In this document: one piece after another, positions 5,692 through 11,084 of the stretch | Numbering within the stretch: position 1 is the first letter of the stretch | Layout of the letters: each line of letters begins with the position of its first letter | The notes under the pieces: generated by a model | What the model was told of the DNA's origin: nothing | Database searches by the model: none | The model's input: only the letters and a program-made list of their open reading frames with translations | Program-made: the position numbers and the translations under genes | Assembly (NCBI GenBank): GCA_900551815.1 | Contig: URXE01000066.1 | Span: 1 to 11,084 of the forward strand | Origin: an uncultured Collinsella sp. | Lineage (GTDB): Bacteria > Actinomycetota > Coriobacteriia > Coriobacteriales > Coriobacteriaceae | DNA length: 11,084 nt | Direction: 5' to 3'

Positions 5692-7677
5692 ATGAAGCTC
5701 GCACTTGCACAGATCGATATGCGCCTGGGTGATATTGAGGGTATCTGCGGTCGCATCGAGGACCAGGCGCGTCTGGCCCACGAGCGCGGTGCGCGCGTGT
5801 TGTGCGTGCCGGCTCCGCTCTTTATGGGAGCCCTGCCCGGCGGCCTGGTGGGCGCTGCCGACTTTGAGCACGACATACTTGCCGGCTTGACCGGCGTCGC
5901 CGAGCGTATCCAAGAGCTCGATATGATCTGCATCGTGCCCGCGGCAGTTTCGTTTGAGGGCCAGCCCCTGCTCGACTACATGATGCTCAAGGACGGCCAT
6001 GTGGTGCCGGCCCGTTCGAGCATTGCCCTGCAGCGCGGTGGGAACGGCGACGCCCGTTGGACACCGCCGGTGTTTGACGTGGACGGCGTGCGTATCGCCG
6101 TGATCTTCGACTTGGACCGCGAGCTCGAGATGCTGCCGACCGGCGTCGACCTCATTGCCTATTTCCAGTTCAACGCATTCGATATGACCGACCGCGAGAC
6201 CGCCGCGATCGCCGCCGTGCGCAGCGGAGCCTACCGCAAGATCGCATCTAAGCGCAGCGTGTGGTTTGCCTGCATGGCGCCGGTCGGTGCGTACGATGAG
6301 TCGGTGTATACCGGCGGCTCGTTTGTGCTCGACGACTGCGGCCGCGTGGTGGCCCAAGCGCCGTGTTTTGAGGAGAGCCTGCTGGTTCAGGAGATACAGC
6401 GCGGTGTGATGCTCGATGCCTTGGAGGACCACGAGCTGCCCGAGTTTCGCTCCGAGGAATGGCTGTGGCGGGCACTGGTGCTCGCCGTTCGCGATAACGC
6501 CCGCGCCCGCGGTACGTCGCGCGCCGTGGTGGCGCTCGAGGGCGACTTGCCGTCGTCCCTGCTTGCGGCGCTTGCCGTCGACGCCCTGGGTCCGCGCAAT
6601 GTGGTCGGCCTGGTGCTGGGACGCAACCGCATCTTTACGCCGGCGCAGGAAGAGGCCGAGGCCGCCCGTTGTGCCGCCGTTCGTGCCATTGCCGAGCGCC
6701 TGCATATTCGCACGGTTGAGCGCGATGCGCCGGATGCCGCGCGTGTACTCGACCGCGATGTGTCGGCGGGCGACGCCGAGCGTCTGCGCTCTCGCACGCT
6801 GGGCCTCATGCTGGAGGATACGGCGCTCGAGCTGGGTGCGATGGCGTTGAGCCCGCTGTCCAAAACTGAGTACGCGCTGGCGGCGCCCGCGCTTTGCGGT
6901 GGCTACCAGGGCGATTACGCGCCCTTTGGTGATGTGTATCTGTCGACCCTCGAGTTTGTGGCGCGCGTGCGCAACCGCACGTCTGCCGTGGTGCCGCAGG
7001 AGCTTGTGACGCTCAACGCGGTGGAGGATTGCATGGAGCGCGTGCTGGCGCGGGCGCTCTCGACGCTTGACGGCCCGGTCGACATGCTCGACCGCGCGGC
7101 GCAGCTGCTCGGCGGGCTTGAGCCGGGCGAGGTCGATGGCACGCTCGAGTCACACGTCGACCGCAACCGTCCCTTCGACGACATCCCGATGGCCACCGGC
7201 AAGCCCGAGGCATGTTCGCTGCTGCTGATGCTCGTGCGCCAGGGAGAGGCGGCTCGCCGCCAGCTGCCGACGGCGCCGATCGTCTCGGCTCGTTCGTTTG
7301 TCGAGCGCGCCTGGCCGTACATGCTCGCGTGGTCCGACCTGGGGCTGAGCGGCAAGGAACGCATGACGGTCGATGCGCTGGCGCGCGCCGAGGTGAACCG
7401 CTTTGCCGACGAGGATACAAGCGAGCGCATGCGTGGCGAGATGATGGGCATACTGGGTGACCTGTTGGGTATTTCGCCCGAGCAGATGGAGGAGCTGCGC
7501 TCCGAGGATGGTCAGCGTCGCCTGCATGAGGGTATGAAAAAGTTTGAAGGCGAGGTCCAGGACGCCATCGATAAGATGATGGGCGGCCAGGGCGGACCGC
7601 AGGGTGGGCCCCAGGGCGCGCCGATGCCGCAACCGCCGGTGGATCCCCGTCAGTTTCCGTTCTTCAGCCAAAACTAA
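5692..7677 (+). CDS. Glutamine-dependent NAD+ synthetase-like protein, probable pseudoenzyme
   Basis: A 661-residue protein with the two-domain layout of glutamine-dependent NAD+ synthetase (amidase domain plus ATP pyrophosphatase domain), the last enzyme of NAD synthesis. The amidase fold is recognisable from LALAQIDMRLGDIEG and from the VGAYDESVYTGGSFVLDDCG region (about 198-217). The synthetase fold is recognisable from LAALAVDALGPRNVVG (291-306), SKTE (390-393), GDYAPFGDV (407-415) and ARRQLPTAPIVSARSF (521-536). Catalytic residues seem lost. PEL becomes PAP (A41 replaces the Glu), the ICED nucleophile motif becomes IFDL (F139 replaces Cys), and the expected Lys near 107-110 is absent. 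The ATP P-loop SGGxDS reads EGDLPS (283-288). A C-terminal extension ends in a Gly/Gln/Pro tail. The frame is intact with normal codon use, so it is maintained, not decaying. The start is ATG 5692 with GGAAAGGG seven bases upstream. Its present role is unknown; structural, regulatory or altered-substrate roles are possible. Confidence 0.85.
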   Translation: MKLALAQIDMRLGDIEGICGRIEDQARLAHERGARVLCVPAPLFMGALPGGLVGAADFEHDILAGLTGVAERIQELDMICIVPAAVSFEGQPLLDYMMLKDGHVVPARSSIALQRGGNGDARWTPPVFDVDGVRIAVIFDLDRELEMLPTGVDLIAYFQFNAFDMTDRETAAIAAVRSGAYRKIASKRSVWFACMAPVGAYDESVYTGGSFVLDDCGRVVAQAPCFEESLLVQEIQRGVMLDALEDHELPEFRSEEWLWRALVLAVRDNARARGTSRAVVALEGDLPSSLLAALAVDALGPRNVVGLVLGRNRIFTPAQEEAEAARCAAVRAIAERLHIRTVERDAPDAARVLDRDVSAGDAERLRSRTLGLMLEDTALELGAMALSPLSKTEYALAAPALCGGYQGDYAPFGDVYLSTLEFVARVRNRTSAVVPQELVTLNAVEDCMERVLARALSTLDGPVDMLDRAAQLLGGLEPGEVDGTLESHVDRNRPFDDIPMATGKPEACSLLLMLVRQGEAARRQLPTAPIVSARSFVERAWPYMLAWSDLGLSGKERMTVDALARAEVNRFADEDTSERMRGEMMGILGDLLGISPEQMEELRSEDGQRRLHEGMKKFEGEVQDAIDKMMGGQGGPQGGPQGAPMPQPPVDPRQFPFFSQN

Positions 7678-7682
7678 CTATA

Positions 7683-7703
7683 GGATGGGATTCGCTCCCA
7701 ACC
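7683..7703 (+). terminator. Weak hairpin after the NAD synthetase-like gene
   Basis: GGATGGGA and TCCCAACC pair around TTCGC: five continuous pairs, one A/A mismatch, then two G-C pairs. It starts six bases after the stop codon. The following bases are not a T-run, so efficient intrinsic termination is doubtful. Confidence 0.35.
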
Positions 7704-7739
7704 CCGTTACTTCAACTAAGCATCTTGGCCCCGTTGTGT

Positions 7740-7745
7740 TATTCT
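7740..7745 (+). promoter_or_regulatory. Probable -10 element of the ruvCAB promoter
   Basis: TATTCT matches the TATNNT pattern and lies directly before the LexA box, a usual arrangement for SOS promoters. No good -35 hexamer is seen 16-18 bases upstream. Confidence 0.4.
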
Positions 7746-7759
7746 AGAACAGACGTTCG
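7746..7759 (+). promoter_or_regulatory. LexA (SOS) box upstream of ruvCAB
   Basis: AGAACAGACGTTCG contains perfect inverted half-sites, GAAC and GTTC, separated by AGAC. It fits the Gram-positive/actinobacterial LexA consensus CGAACRNRYGTTYG at every position except the first. It lies about 55 bases before the ruvC start and immediately after a -10-like TATTCT, where bound LexA would block transcription. ruvCAB or ruvAB is an SOS target in many bacteria, which supports the call. Confidence 0.78.
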
Positions 7760-7802
7760 TGAATAGTGCGCGGGGCCTTGTCTCTCGCTGTGCTTGTGGC
7801 GA

Positions 7803-7809
7803 GGGGAGG
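7803..7809 (+). promoter_or_regulatory. Shine-Dalgarno site fixing the ruvC TTG start
   Basis: GGGGAGG lies five bases before the TTG at 7815. The in-frame TTG at 7794 lies upstream of this site and would add seven residues absent from RuvC proteins. Confidence 0.75.
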
Positions 7810-7814
7810 TCGGC

Positions 7815-8336
7815 TTGGTCATTTTGGGTATCGATCCTGGTTTAGCCCATACGGGTTGGGGAATTATCGAGGAACGGCGCGGAGAGGTTCGCTGCCGTGC
7901 CTACGGTTGTATCGAGACCAGCGCGGGCAGTCCGCTCGCGGTGCGCCTGTCTCACATCGCCCGCGACCTCAAGGGTGTCGTGGAGCGCTACCGCCCCGAT
8001 ACCGCCGCCATCGAGAGCATTTACTTTGGCGCCAACGTTCGCTCGGCCATCCCTACGGCGCATGCCCGCGGGGCTGCGCTCGTGGCGCTTTCGGAATGCG
8101 CGCTCGAGATTGGCGAGTACACGCCTATGCAGATTAAACAGGCTGTGGTGGGCACCGGCGCTGCAGATAAGCGGCAGGTCGCGTATATGGTTCGTACGCT
8201 CACGCAGCTCGATCACGACCCGCATCCCGACCATGCCGCCGATGCCCTGGCCTGCGCCATCTGCCACGTTAACCTTAGCCGCACCCGGGCGCTTACCGGT
8301 GGCGAGTTCTATCAACAGAGAGGAACCGGATACTGA
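7815..8336 (+). CDS. ruvC: Crossover junction endodeoxyribonuclease RuvC
   Basis: The Holliday-junction resolvase: a dimeric, metal-dependent nuclease that cuts four-way junctions symmetrically after RuvAB branch migration. With the TTG start at 7815 the protein is 173 residues, the usual RuvC length, and begins MVILGIDPG, placing the first catalytic aspartate at D7. Other metal-site residues are E67 (in AIESIYFGANV) and the C-terminal pair H140 and D143 (in DHAADALACA). Where the E. coli enzyme has DxxD, this protein has HxxD, as reported for the Thermus enzyme. TPMQIKQAVVGTGAADKRQV (103-122) is the usual substrate-contacting region. The stop codon overlaps the ruvA start by one base (TGATG), so translation is coupled. 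A LexA box about 55 bases upstream suggests SOS induction of the operon. Confidence 0.96.
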   Translation: MVILGIDPGLAHTGWGIIEERRGEVRCRAYGCIETSAGSPLAVRLSHIARDLKGVVERYRPDTAAIESIYFGANVRSAIPTAHARGAALVALSECALEIGEYTPMQIKQAVVGTGAADKRQVAYMVRTLTQLDHDPHPDHAADALACAICHVNLSRTRALTGGEFYQQRGTGY

Positions 8337-8956
8337 TGATCTCCCAGCTCCATGGAACGCTTGTCGAGGCCACGATGAGCTCGGCCGTCGTCGATGTGTC
8401 GGGCGTGGGCTTTGAGCTCGGCATCTCGGGTAGCACTGCAGCCACGTTGCCGACGCCCGGCGGTGAGGTGCGCCTCTATACCCGTATGCAGGTGCGCGAG
8501 GACGCCATGACGCTCTTTGGCTTTGCCTCCAAGGACGAGCGCACGATGTTCGATCGGCTCGTGTCCGTGTCAGGTGTCGGTCCGCGTCTAGCACTTGCCG
8601 TGCTTTCCACCTATACCGTGGGCCAGCTGTATTCCCTGGTGATGGCCGAGGACGACAAGGGCATGGCCAAGGTTCCCGGTGTGGGCAAAAAGACCGCGCA
8701 GCGTCTGATCCTGGAGCTCAAGAGCACCTTTGCCAAGGACAAGGGCTTTGTGCCGGTCGACGTGATTCCCGGCCAGGTTGCGATGCCCGTGCCCACTGCC
8801 GCCCCCTCGGCCATCGACGATGCCCGCGCGGCGCTCCTTTCCATGGGCTTTAGCCCGCAGGAGACCGATGTCGCCCTGAGCGGGTATGATGGGCAGGATA
8901 TGCGTGTCGAGGATCTGCTCGGCGCGGCGCTTAAGCGACTTGGAATGGATGCGTGA
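8336..8956 (+). CDS. ruvA: Holliday junction branch migration protein RuvA
   Basis: The junction-binding subunit of the RuvAB motor; tetramers clamp the four-way junction and load RuvB rings. The protein has 206 residues and the three-domain layout of the family. An N-terminal OB-fold (1-63; starts MISQLHG, ends LFGF) is followed by two helix-hairpin-helix motifs, SVSGVGPRLALAVL (77-90) and KVPGVGKKTAQRLILELK (112-129). A flexible Pro/Ala-rich linker (about 140-156) then joins the small C-terminal domain (about 157-206; includes ARAALLSMGFS) that contacts RuvB. The start is ATG 8336, which shares one base with the ruvC stop; the same TGATG junction is repeated at the ruvA/ruvB boundary. GAGAGGAA at about 8318-8325 may help initiation, but coupling probably dominates. 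Confidence 0.97.
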   Translation: MISQLHGTLVEATMSSAVVDVSGVGFELGISGSTAATLPTPGGEVRLYTRMQVREDAMTLFGFASKDERTMFDRLVSVSGVGPRLALAVLSTYTVGQLYSLVMAEDDKGMAKVPGVGKKTAQRLILELKSTFAKDKGFVPVDVIPGQVAMPVPTAAPSAIDDARAALLSMGFSPQETDVALSGYDGQDMRVEDLLGAALKRLGMDA

Positions 8957-10023
8957 TGTGGGAAGCCGATGACTCTCAGGACCTGTGGGCGACGCCCGGC
9001 ACCTCGCCGGCGGCATCCATGGCGCACGGTGAGCGCATGGTGGGCTCGGAGCTGACGCCCGAGGACCTTGATGTCGACCGTACCCTGCGTCCCCAGCGCT
9101 TGGATGACTACTGCGGCCAAGAGCACATCAAGCAGAGTCTGCGCGTGCTCATCGAGGCGGCGCAGAGCCGCGGCGAGACGCTCGACCACGTGATCTTCTC
9201 GGGCCCTCCGGGTCTGGGCAAGACCACGCTGGCTGCGGTTATCGCCAACGAGCTGGGCGCTCAGATCAAGACGACGAGCGGCCCCGCTATTGCGCGCACC
9301 GGTGACCTGGCGGCCATCCTGACTAACTTGCAGCCGGGTGATGTGCTGTTTATTGACGAGATTCACCGATTGAACCGTTCGGTCGAGGAGGTCCTGTACC
9401 CTGCGATGGAGGACTTTGCCCTCGATATCGTGATCGGTAAAGGCCCCGCCGCACGTTCTATTCGCCTGGATATCCCCAAGTTTACGCTGGTAGCGGCAAC
9501 GACTCGCTCGGGCATGTTGACCGGCCCGCTACGCGACCGTTTCGGCATTTCGTATCGCCTGGATTACTACACCGTTGAGGAGCTCGCCCAGATTGTGACA
9601 CGCTCGGCGACCATTCTGGGTGTGACGATCGACCATCCCAGCGCGCTCGAGATCGGCTCGCGCTCGCGCGGTACGCCGCGTCTTGCCAACCGTCTGCTCA
9701 AACGTGTGCGCGACTATGCGCAGGTGCGCGGCAACGGTCCTATTGAGCTTGATATCTGCCGTCAGGCGCTCGAGTTTTTCGAGATCGACGAGCTTGGCTT
9801 GGACTGGATGGATATTCGCATCTTGGAGACACTTGCCAAGACGTTCTCCGGCCGTGCCGTTGGCTTGACCACGCTTGCCAGTGCGGTGGGCGAGGACCCG
9901 GGTACGCTCGAGGATGTCTATGAGCCCTATCTGCTGCAGTGCGGATTGATGATTCGCACACCGCAGGGTCGCCAGGCAACGCTTCGCACATTCGAGCATT
10001 TGGGTATTGAACCGACCCTGTAG
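8956..10023 (+). CDS. ruvB: Holliday junction branch migration ATPase RuvB
   Basis: The hexameric AAA+ motor that pumps DNA through the RuvA-junction complex. With ATG 8956 the protein is 355 residues. Key elements are visible: GPPGLGKTT (Walker A, 83-91), DEIHRLN (Walker B, from 134), AATTRSG (sensor 1 area, from 180) and LRDRFG (192-197, carrying the arginine-finger region). RGTPRLANRLLKRVRDYA (sensor 2 area) and a C-terminal winged helix with TLEDVYEPYLLQCG and RTPQGRQAT follow. The N terminus is about 20 residues longer than in E. coli. In-frame ATGs at 9019 and 9037 would shorten it, and 9037 has a GGTGAG upstream. I prefer 8956 because it overlaps the ruvA stop in TGATG, exactly as at the ruvC/ruvA junction; a GTG at 8953 is also possible. 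It is the last gene of the operon. Confidence 0.96.
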   Translation: MWEADDSQDLWATPGTSPAASMAHGERMVGSELTPEDLDVDRTLRPQRLDDYCGQEHIKQSLRVLIEAAQSRGETLDHVIFSGPPGLGKTTLAAVIANELGAQIKTTSGPAIARTGDLAAILTNLQPGDVLFIDEIHRLNRSVEEVLYPAMEDFALDIVIGKGPAARSIRLDIPKFTLVAATTRSGMLTGPLRDRFGISYRLDYYTVEELAQIVTRSATILGVTIDHPSALEIGSRSRGTPRLANRLLKRVRDYAQVRGNGPIELDICRQALEFFEIDELGLDWMDIRILETLAKTFSGRAVGLTTLASAVGEDPGTLEDVYEPYLLQCGLMIRTPQGRQATLRTFEHLGIEPTL

Positions 10024-10079
10024 AAATGGGCTTGTTTTAGCGCATCTGTAGGCTATCGCTGGGCATCGGGTAAACATAT

Positions 10080-10105
10080 CGCCGTTCGTCGGTTACGGGC
10101 GTTTT
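10080..10105 (+). terminator. Possible terminator after ruvB
   Basis: CGCC (10080-10083) pairs with GGCG (10098-10101), extended by G-C and T-A across one bulged G, and is followed directly by TTTT. The T-run overlaps the proposed -35 of fhs. The stem is short, so this is tentative. Confidence 0.4.
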
Positions 10106-10129
10106 ACTATTGCGCGCGCGTGCTATGCT
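10102..10129 (+). promoter_or_regulatory. Probable fhs promoter
   Basis: TATGCT (10124-10129) is a -10-like box, with TTTTAC (10102-10107) as a weak -35 at a 16-base spacing. A start near 10136 would give a leader of about 34 bases before the fhs ATG. The spacer is an alternating GC run. Confidence 0.45.
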
Positions 10130-10134
10130 GGATT

Positions 10135-10165
10135 GGTCTTTTTCTCATCCGGTAACGAAAGGACC
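10135..10165 (+). promoter_or_regulatory. Leader hairpin that could cover the fhs ribosome site
   Basis: GGTCTTTTT (10135-10143) can pair with GAAAGGACC (10157-10165): seven Watson-Crick and two G.T pairs around a 13-base loop. The right arm contains the AAAGGA ribosome site that lies six bases before the ATG. No known riboswitch is recognised, and the left arm could instead be a plain pyrimidine-rich leader. Confidence 0.35.
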
Positions 10166-10169
10166 GCCC

Positions 10170-11084
10170 ATGCCTACTGACATCGAAATCGCACGTTCTG
10201 TTACGCCGCTGCCTATTACCGAGGTGGCCAAGAACGCCGGCGTCGACGTTAAGCATCTGATTCCGTACGGCTTTGACAAGGCAAAGGTCGACTATTCCCT
10301 GCTCAACGAGCCAACTGATCACCAGGCCAAGCTTGTCCTCGTGACCGCTATCAATCCCACGCCCGCAGGCGAGGGTAAGACCACTACGACCATCGGCCTG
10401 GCCGACGGCCTGCGCCGTCGCGGCGTCAAGAGCGCCGTGGCCCTGCGCGAGCCTTCGCTCGGTCCCGTGTTTGGCGTGAAGGGCGGTGCCGCCGGTGGCG
10501 GTTGGGCTCAGGTCATCCCCATGGAGGACATCAACCTGCACTTTACCGGCGACTTCCACGCTATCGGTGCCGCCAATAACCTGCTGGCCGCCATGCTTGA
10601 TAACCACATCCAGCAGGGCAATCAGCTCGGTATTGACGTTAAGCGCATCACTTGGAAGCGCGTCGTCGATATGAACGACCGTCAGCTGCGCCACGTCATC
10701 GACGGCATTGGCGGTAAGGCCCAGGGCGTGCCGCGCGAGGACGGCTTCGATATCACCGTTGCCTCCGAGGTCATGGCAATCCTGTGCCTGTCCACGAGCA
10801 TCAACGATCTTAAGGAGCGCTTGGGCGAGATCGTTGTCGGCTACAGCTATGCCGGCGAGCCCGTCCGTGCCCGCGACCTCAAGGCCCAGGGTGCCATGGC
10901 CGCGTTGCTTAAGGACGCGCTCAAGCCCAACCTGGTGCAAACGCTCGAGGGCACGCCCGCGTTTGTCCACGGCGGTCCCTTCGCCAACATTGCCCACGGC
11001 TGTAACTCTATCATGGCCACGCGTATGGCGATGCGCTTTGGCGATGTTGCCATTACCGAGGCCGGCTTTGGTGCCGATCTGGGT
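10170..11084 (+). CDS. fhs: Formate--tetrahydrofolate ligase, N-terminal part (3' truncated by window)
   Basis: Joins formate to tetrahydrofolate using ATP, giving 10-formyl-THF for one-carbon metabolism (purines, formylated initiator tRNA, and acetogenic-type pathways in some anaerobes). The first 305 residues are present, a bit more than half of the usual length of about 550-560; no stop is reached before the window ends. The ATP-binding loop PTPAGEGKTTTT (63-74) is intact, as is the family signature EPSLGPVFGVKGGAAGGG (94-111). The sequence continues with PMEDINLHFTGDFHAI, REDGFDITVASEVMAIL and FVHGGPFANIAHGCNS, all standard for the enzyme. A Trp follows the Gly-rich signature where many homologues have Tyr. 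The start is ATG 10170 with AAAGGA six bases upstream. It lies 146 bases after ruvB and has a plausible promoter of its own. Confidence 0.97.
   Translation, partial: MPTDIEIARSVTPLPITEVAKNAGVDVKHLIPYGFDKAKVDYSLLNEPTDHQAKLVLVTAINPTPAGEGKTTTTIGLADGLRRRGVKSAVALREPSLGPVFGVKGGAAGGGWAQVIPMEDINLHFTGDFHAIGAANNLLAAMLDNHIQQGNQLGIDVKRITWKRVVDMNDRQLRHVIDGIGGKAQGVPREDGFDITVASEVMAILCLSTSINDLKERLGEIVVGYSYAGEPVRARDLKAQGAMAALLKDALKPNLVQTLEGTPAFVHGGPFANIAHGCNSIMATRMAMRFGDVAITEAGFGADLG

Noticed and set aside
5635..6705. Long open frame on the minus strand opposite the NAD synthetase-like gene (356 codons)
   Set aside because: It is antisense to a frame with clear family motifs, has low-complexity composition, shows no ribosome site or homology that I recognise, and would run through the terminator hairpin.
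5692..7677. Calling this gene a normal nadE
   Set aside because: The overall fold agrees, but the residues needed for both glutaminase and synthetase chemistry are missing, so a functional nadE symbol would mislead.
10024..10169. Riboswitch (for example a tetrahydrofolate riboswitch) upstream of fhs
   Set aside because: The probable leader is only about 34 bases, and no conserved riboswitch core is visible in the 146-base gap.
10107..10997. Open frame on the minus strand opposite fhs (296 codons)
   Set aside because: It is a shadow of the fhs coding frame, which carries unmistakable formate--tetrahydrofolate ligase motifs.
1..11084. Defence system, prophage, insertion sequence or CRISPR array
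   Set aside because: No transposase, integrase, terminal repeats, repeat-spacer pattern or composition break was seen. The SNF2 protein stands alone without the partner genes of known SNF2-containing defence systems.

Overview
This window is a GC-rich bacterial chromosome segment with all genes on the + strand and G or C dominating third codon positions. The clostridial-type SWIM/SNF2 protein, superoxide reductase, formate--tetrahydrofolate ligase and overall style suggest a strict anaerobe of the high-GC Coriobacteriia, most likely Collinsella or a close relative. That assignment is an inference from protein style and gene content, not from a database match. No mobile element, CRISPR array, rRNA or tRNA gene was seen, and no gene-free stretch exceeds 150 bases.

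Layout. 1-1553: 3' part of dnaE (replicative DNA polymerase III alpha subunit). 1599-5063: a large SWIM zinc-finger SNF2-family ATPase only 45 bases downstream and probably co-transcribed. 5213-5575: a superoxide reductase (desulfoferrodoxin family) that has lost its N-terminal rubredoxin-like iron site, followed by a strong terminator-like hairpin. 5692-7677: a 661-residue protein with the full two-domain fold of glutamine-dependent NAD+ synthetase, but with the key residues of both active sites replaced. 7815-10023: the translationally coupled ruvC-ruvA-ruvB operon for Holliday-junction branch migration and resolution, preceded by a near-perfect LexA (SOS) box. 10170-end: 5' part of fhs (formate--tetrahydrofolate ligase), cut by the window edge.

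How the parts relate. dnaE, the SNF2 ATPase and ruvCAB are DNA replication, remodelling and repair functions. The LexA box ties ruvCAB to the damage response. Superoxide reductase and fhs fit an anaerobic lifestyle (superoxide detoxification without releasing O2; one-carbon metabolism). The most unusual item is the apparent NAD+ synthetase pseudoenzyme: a long, intact, well-conserved frame whose glutaminase triad and ATP pyrophosphatase P-loop both look disabled. I found no clear evidence of a wholly new multi-gene system; the rest is mostly a housekeeping region with several interesting local details.
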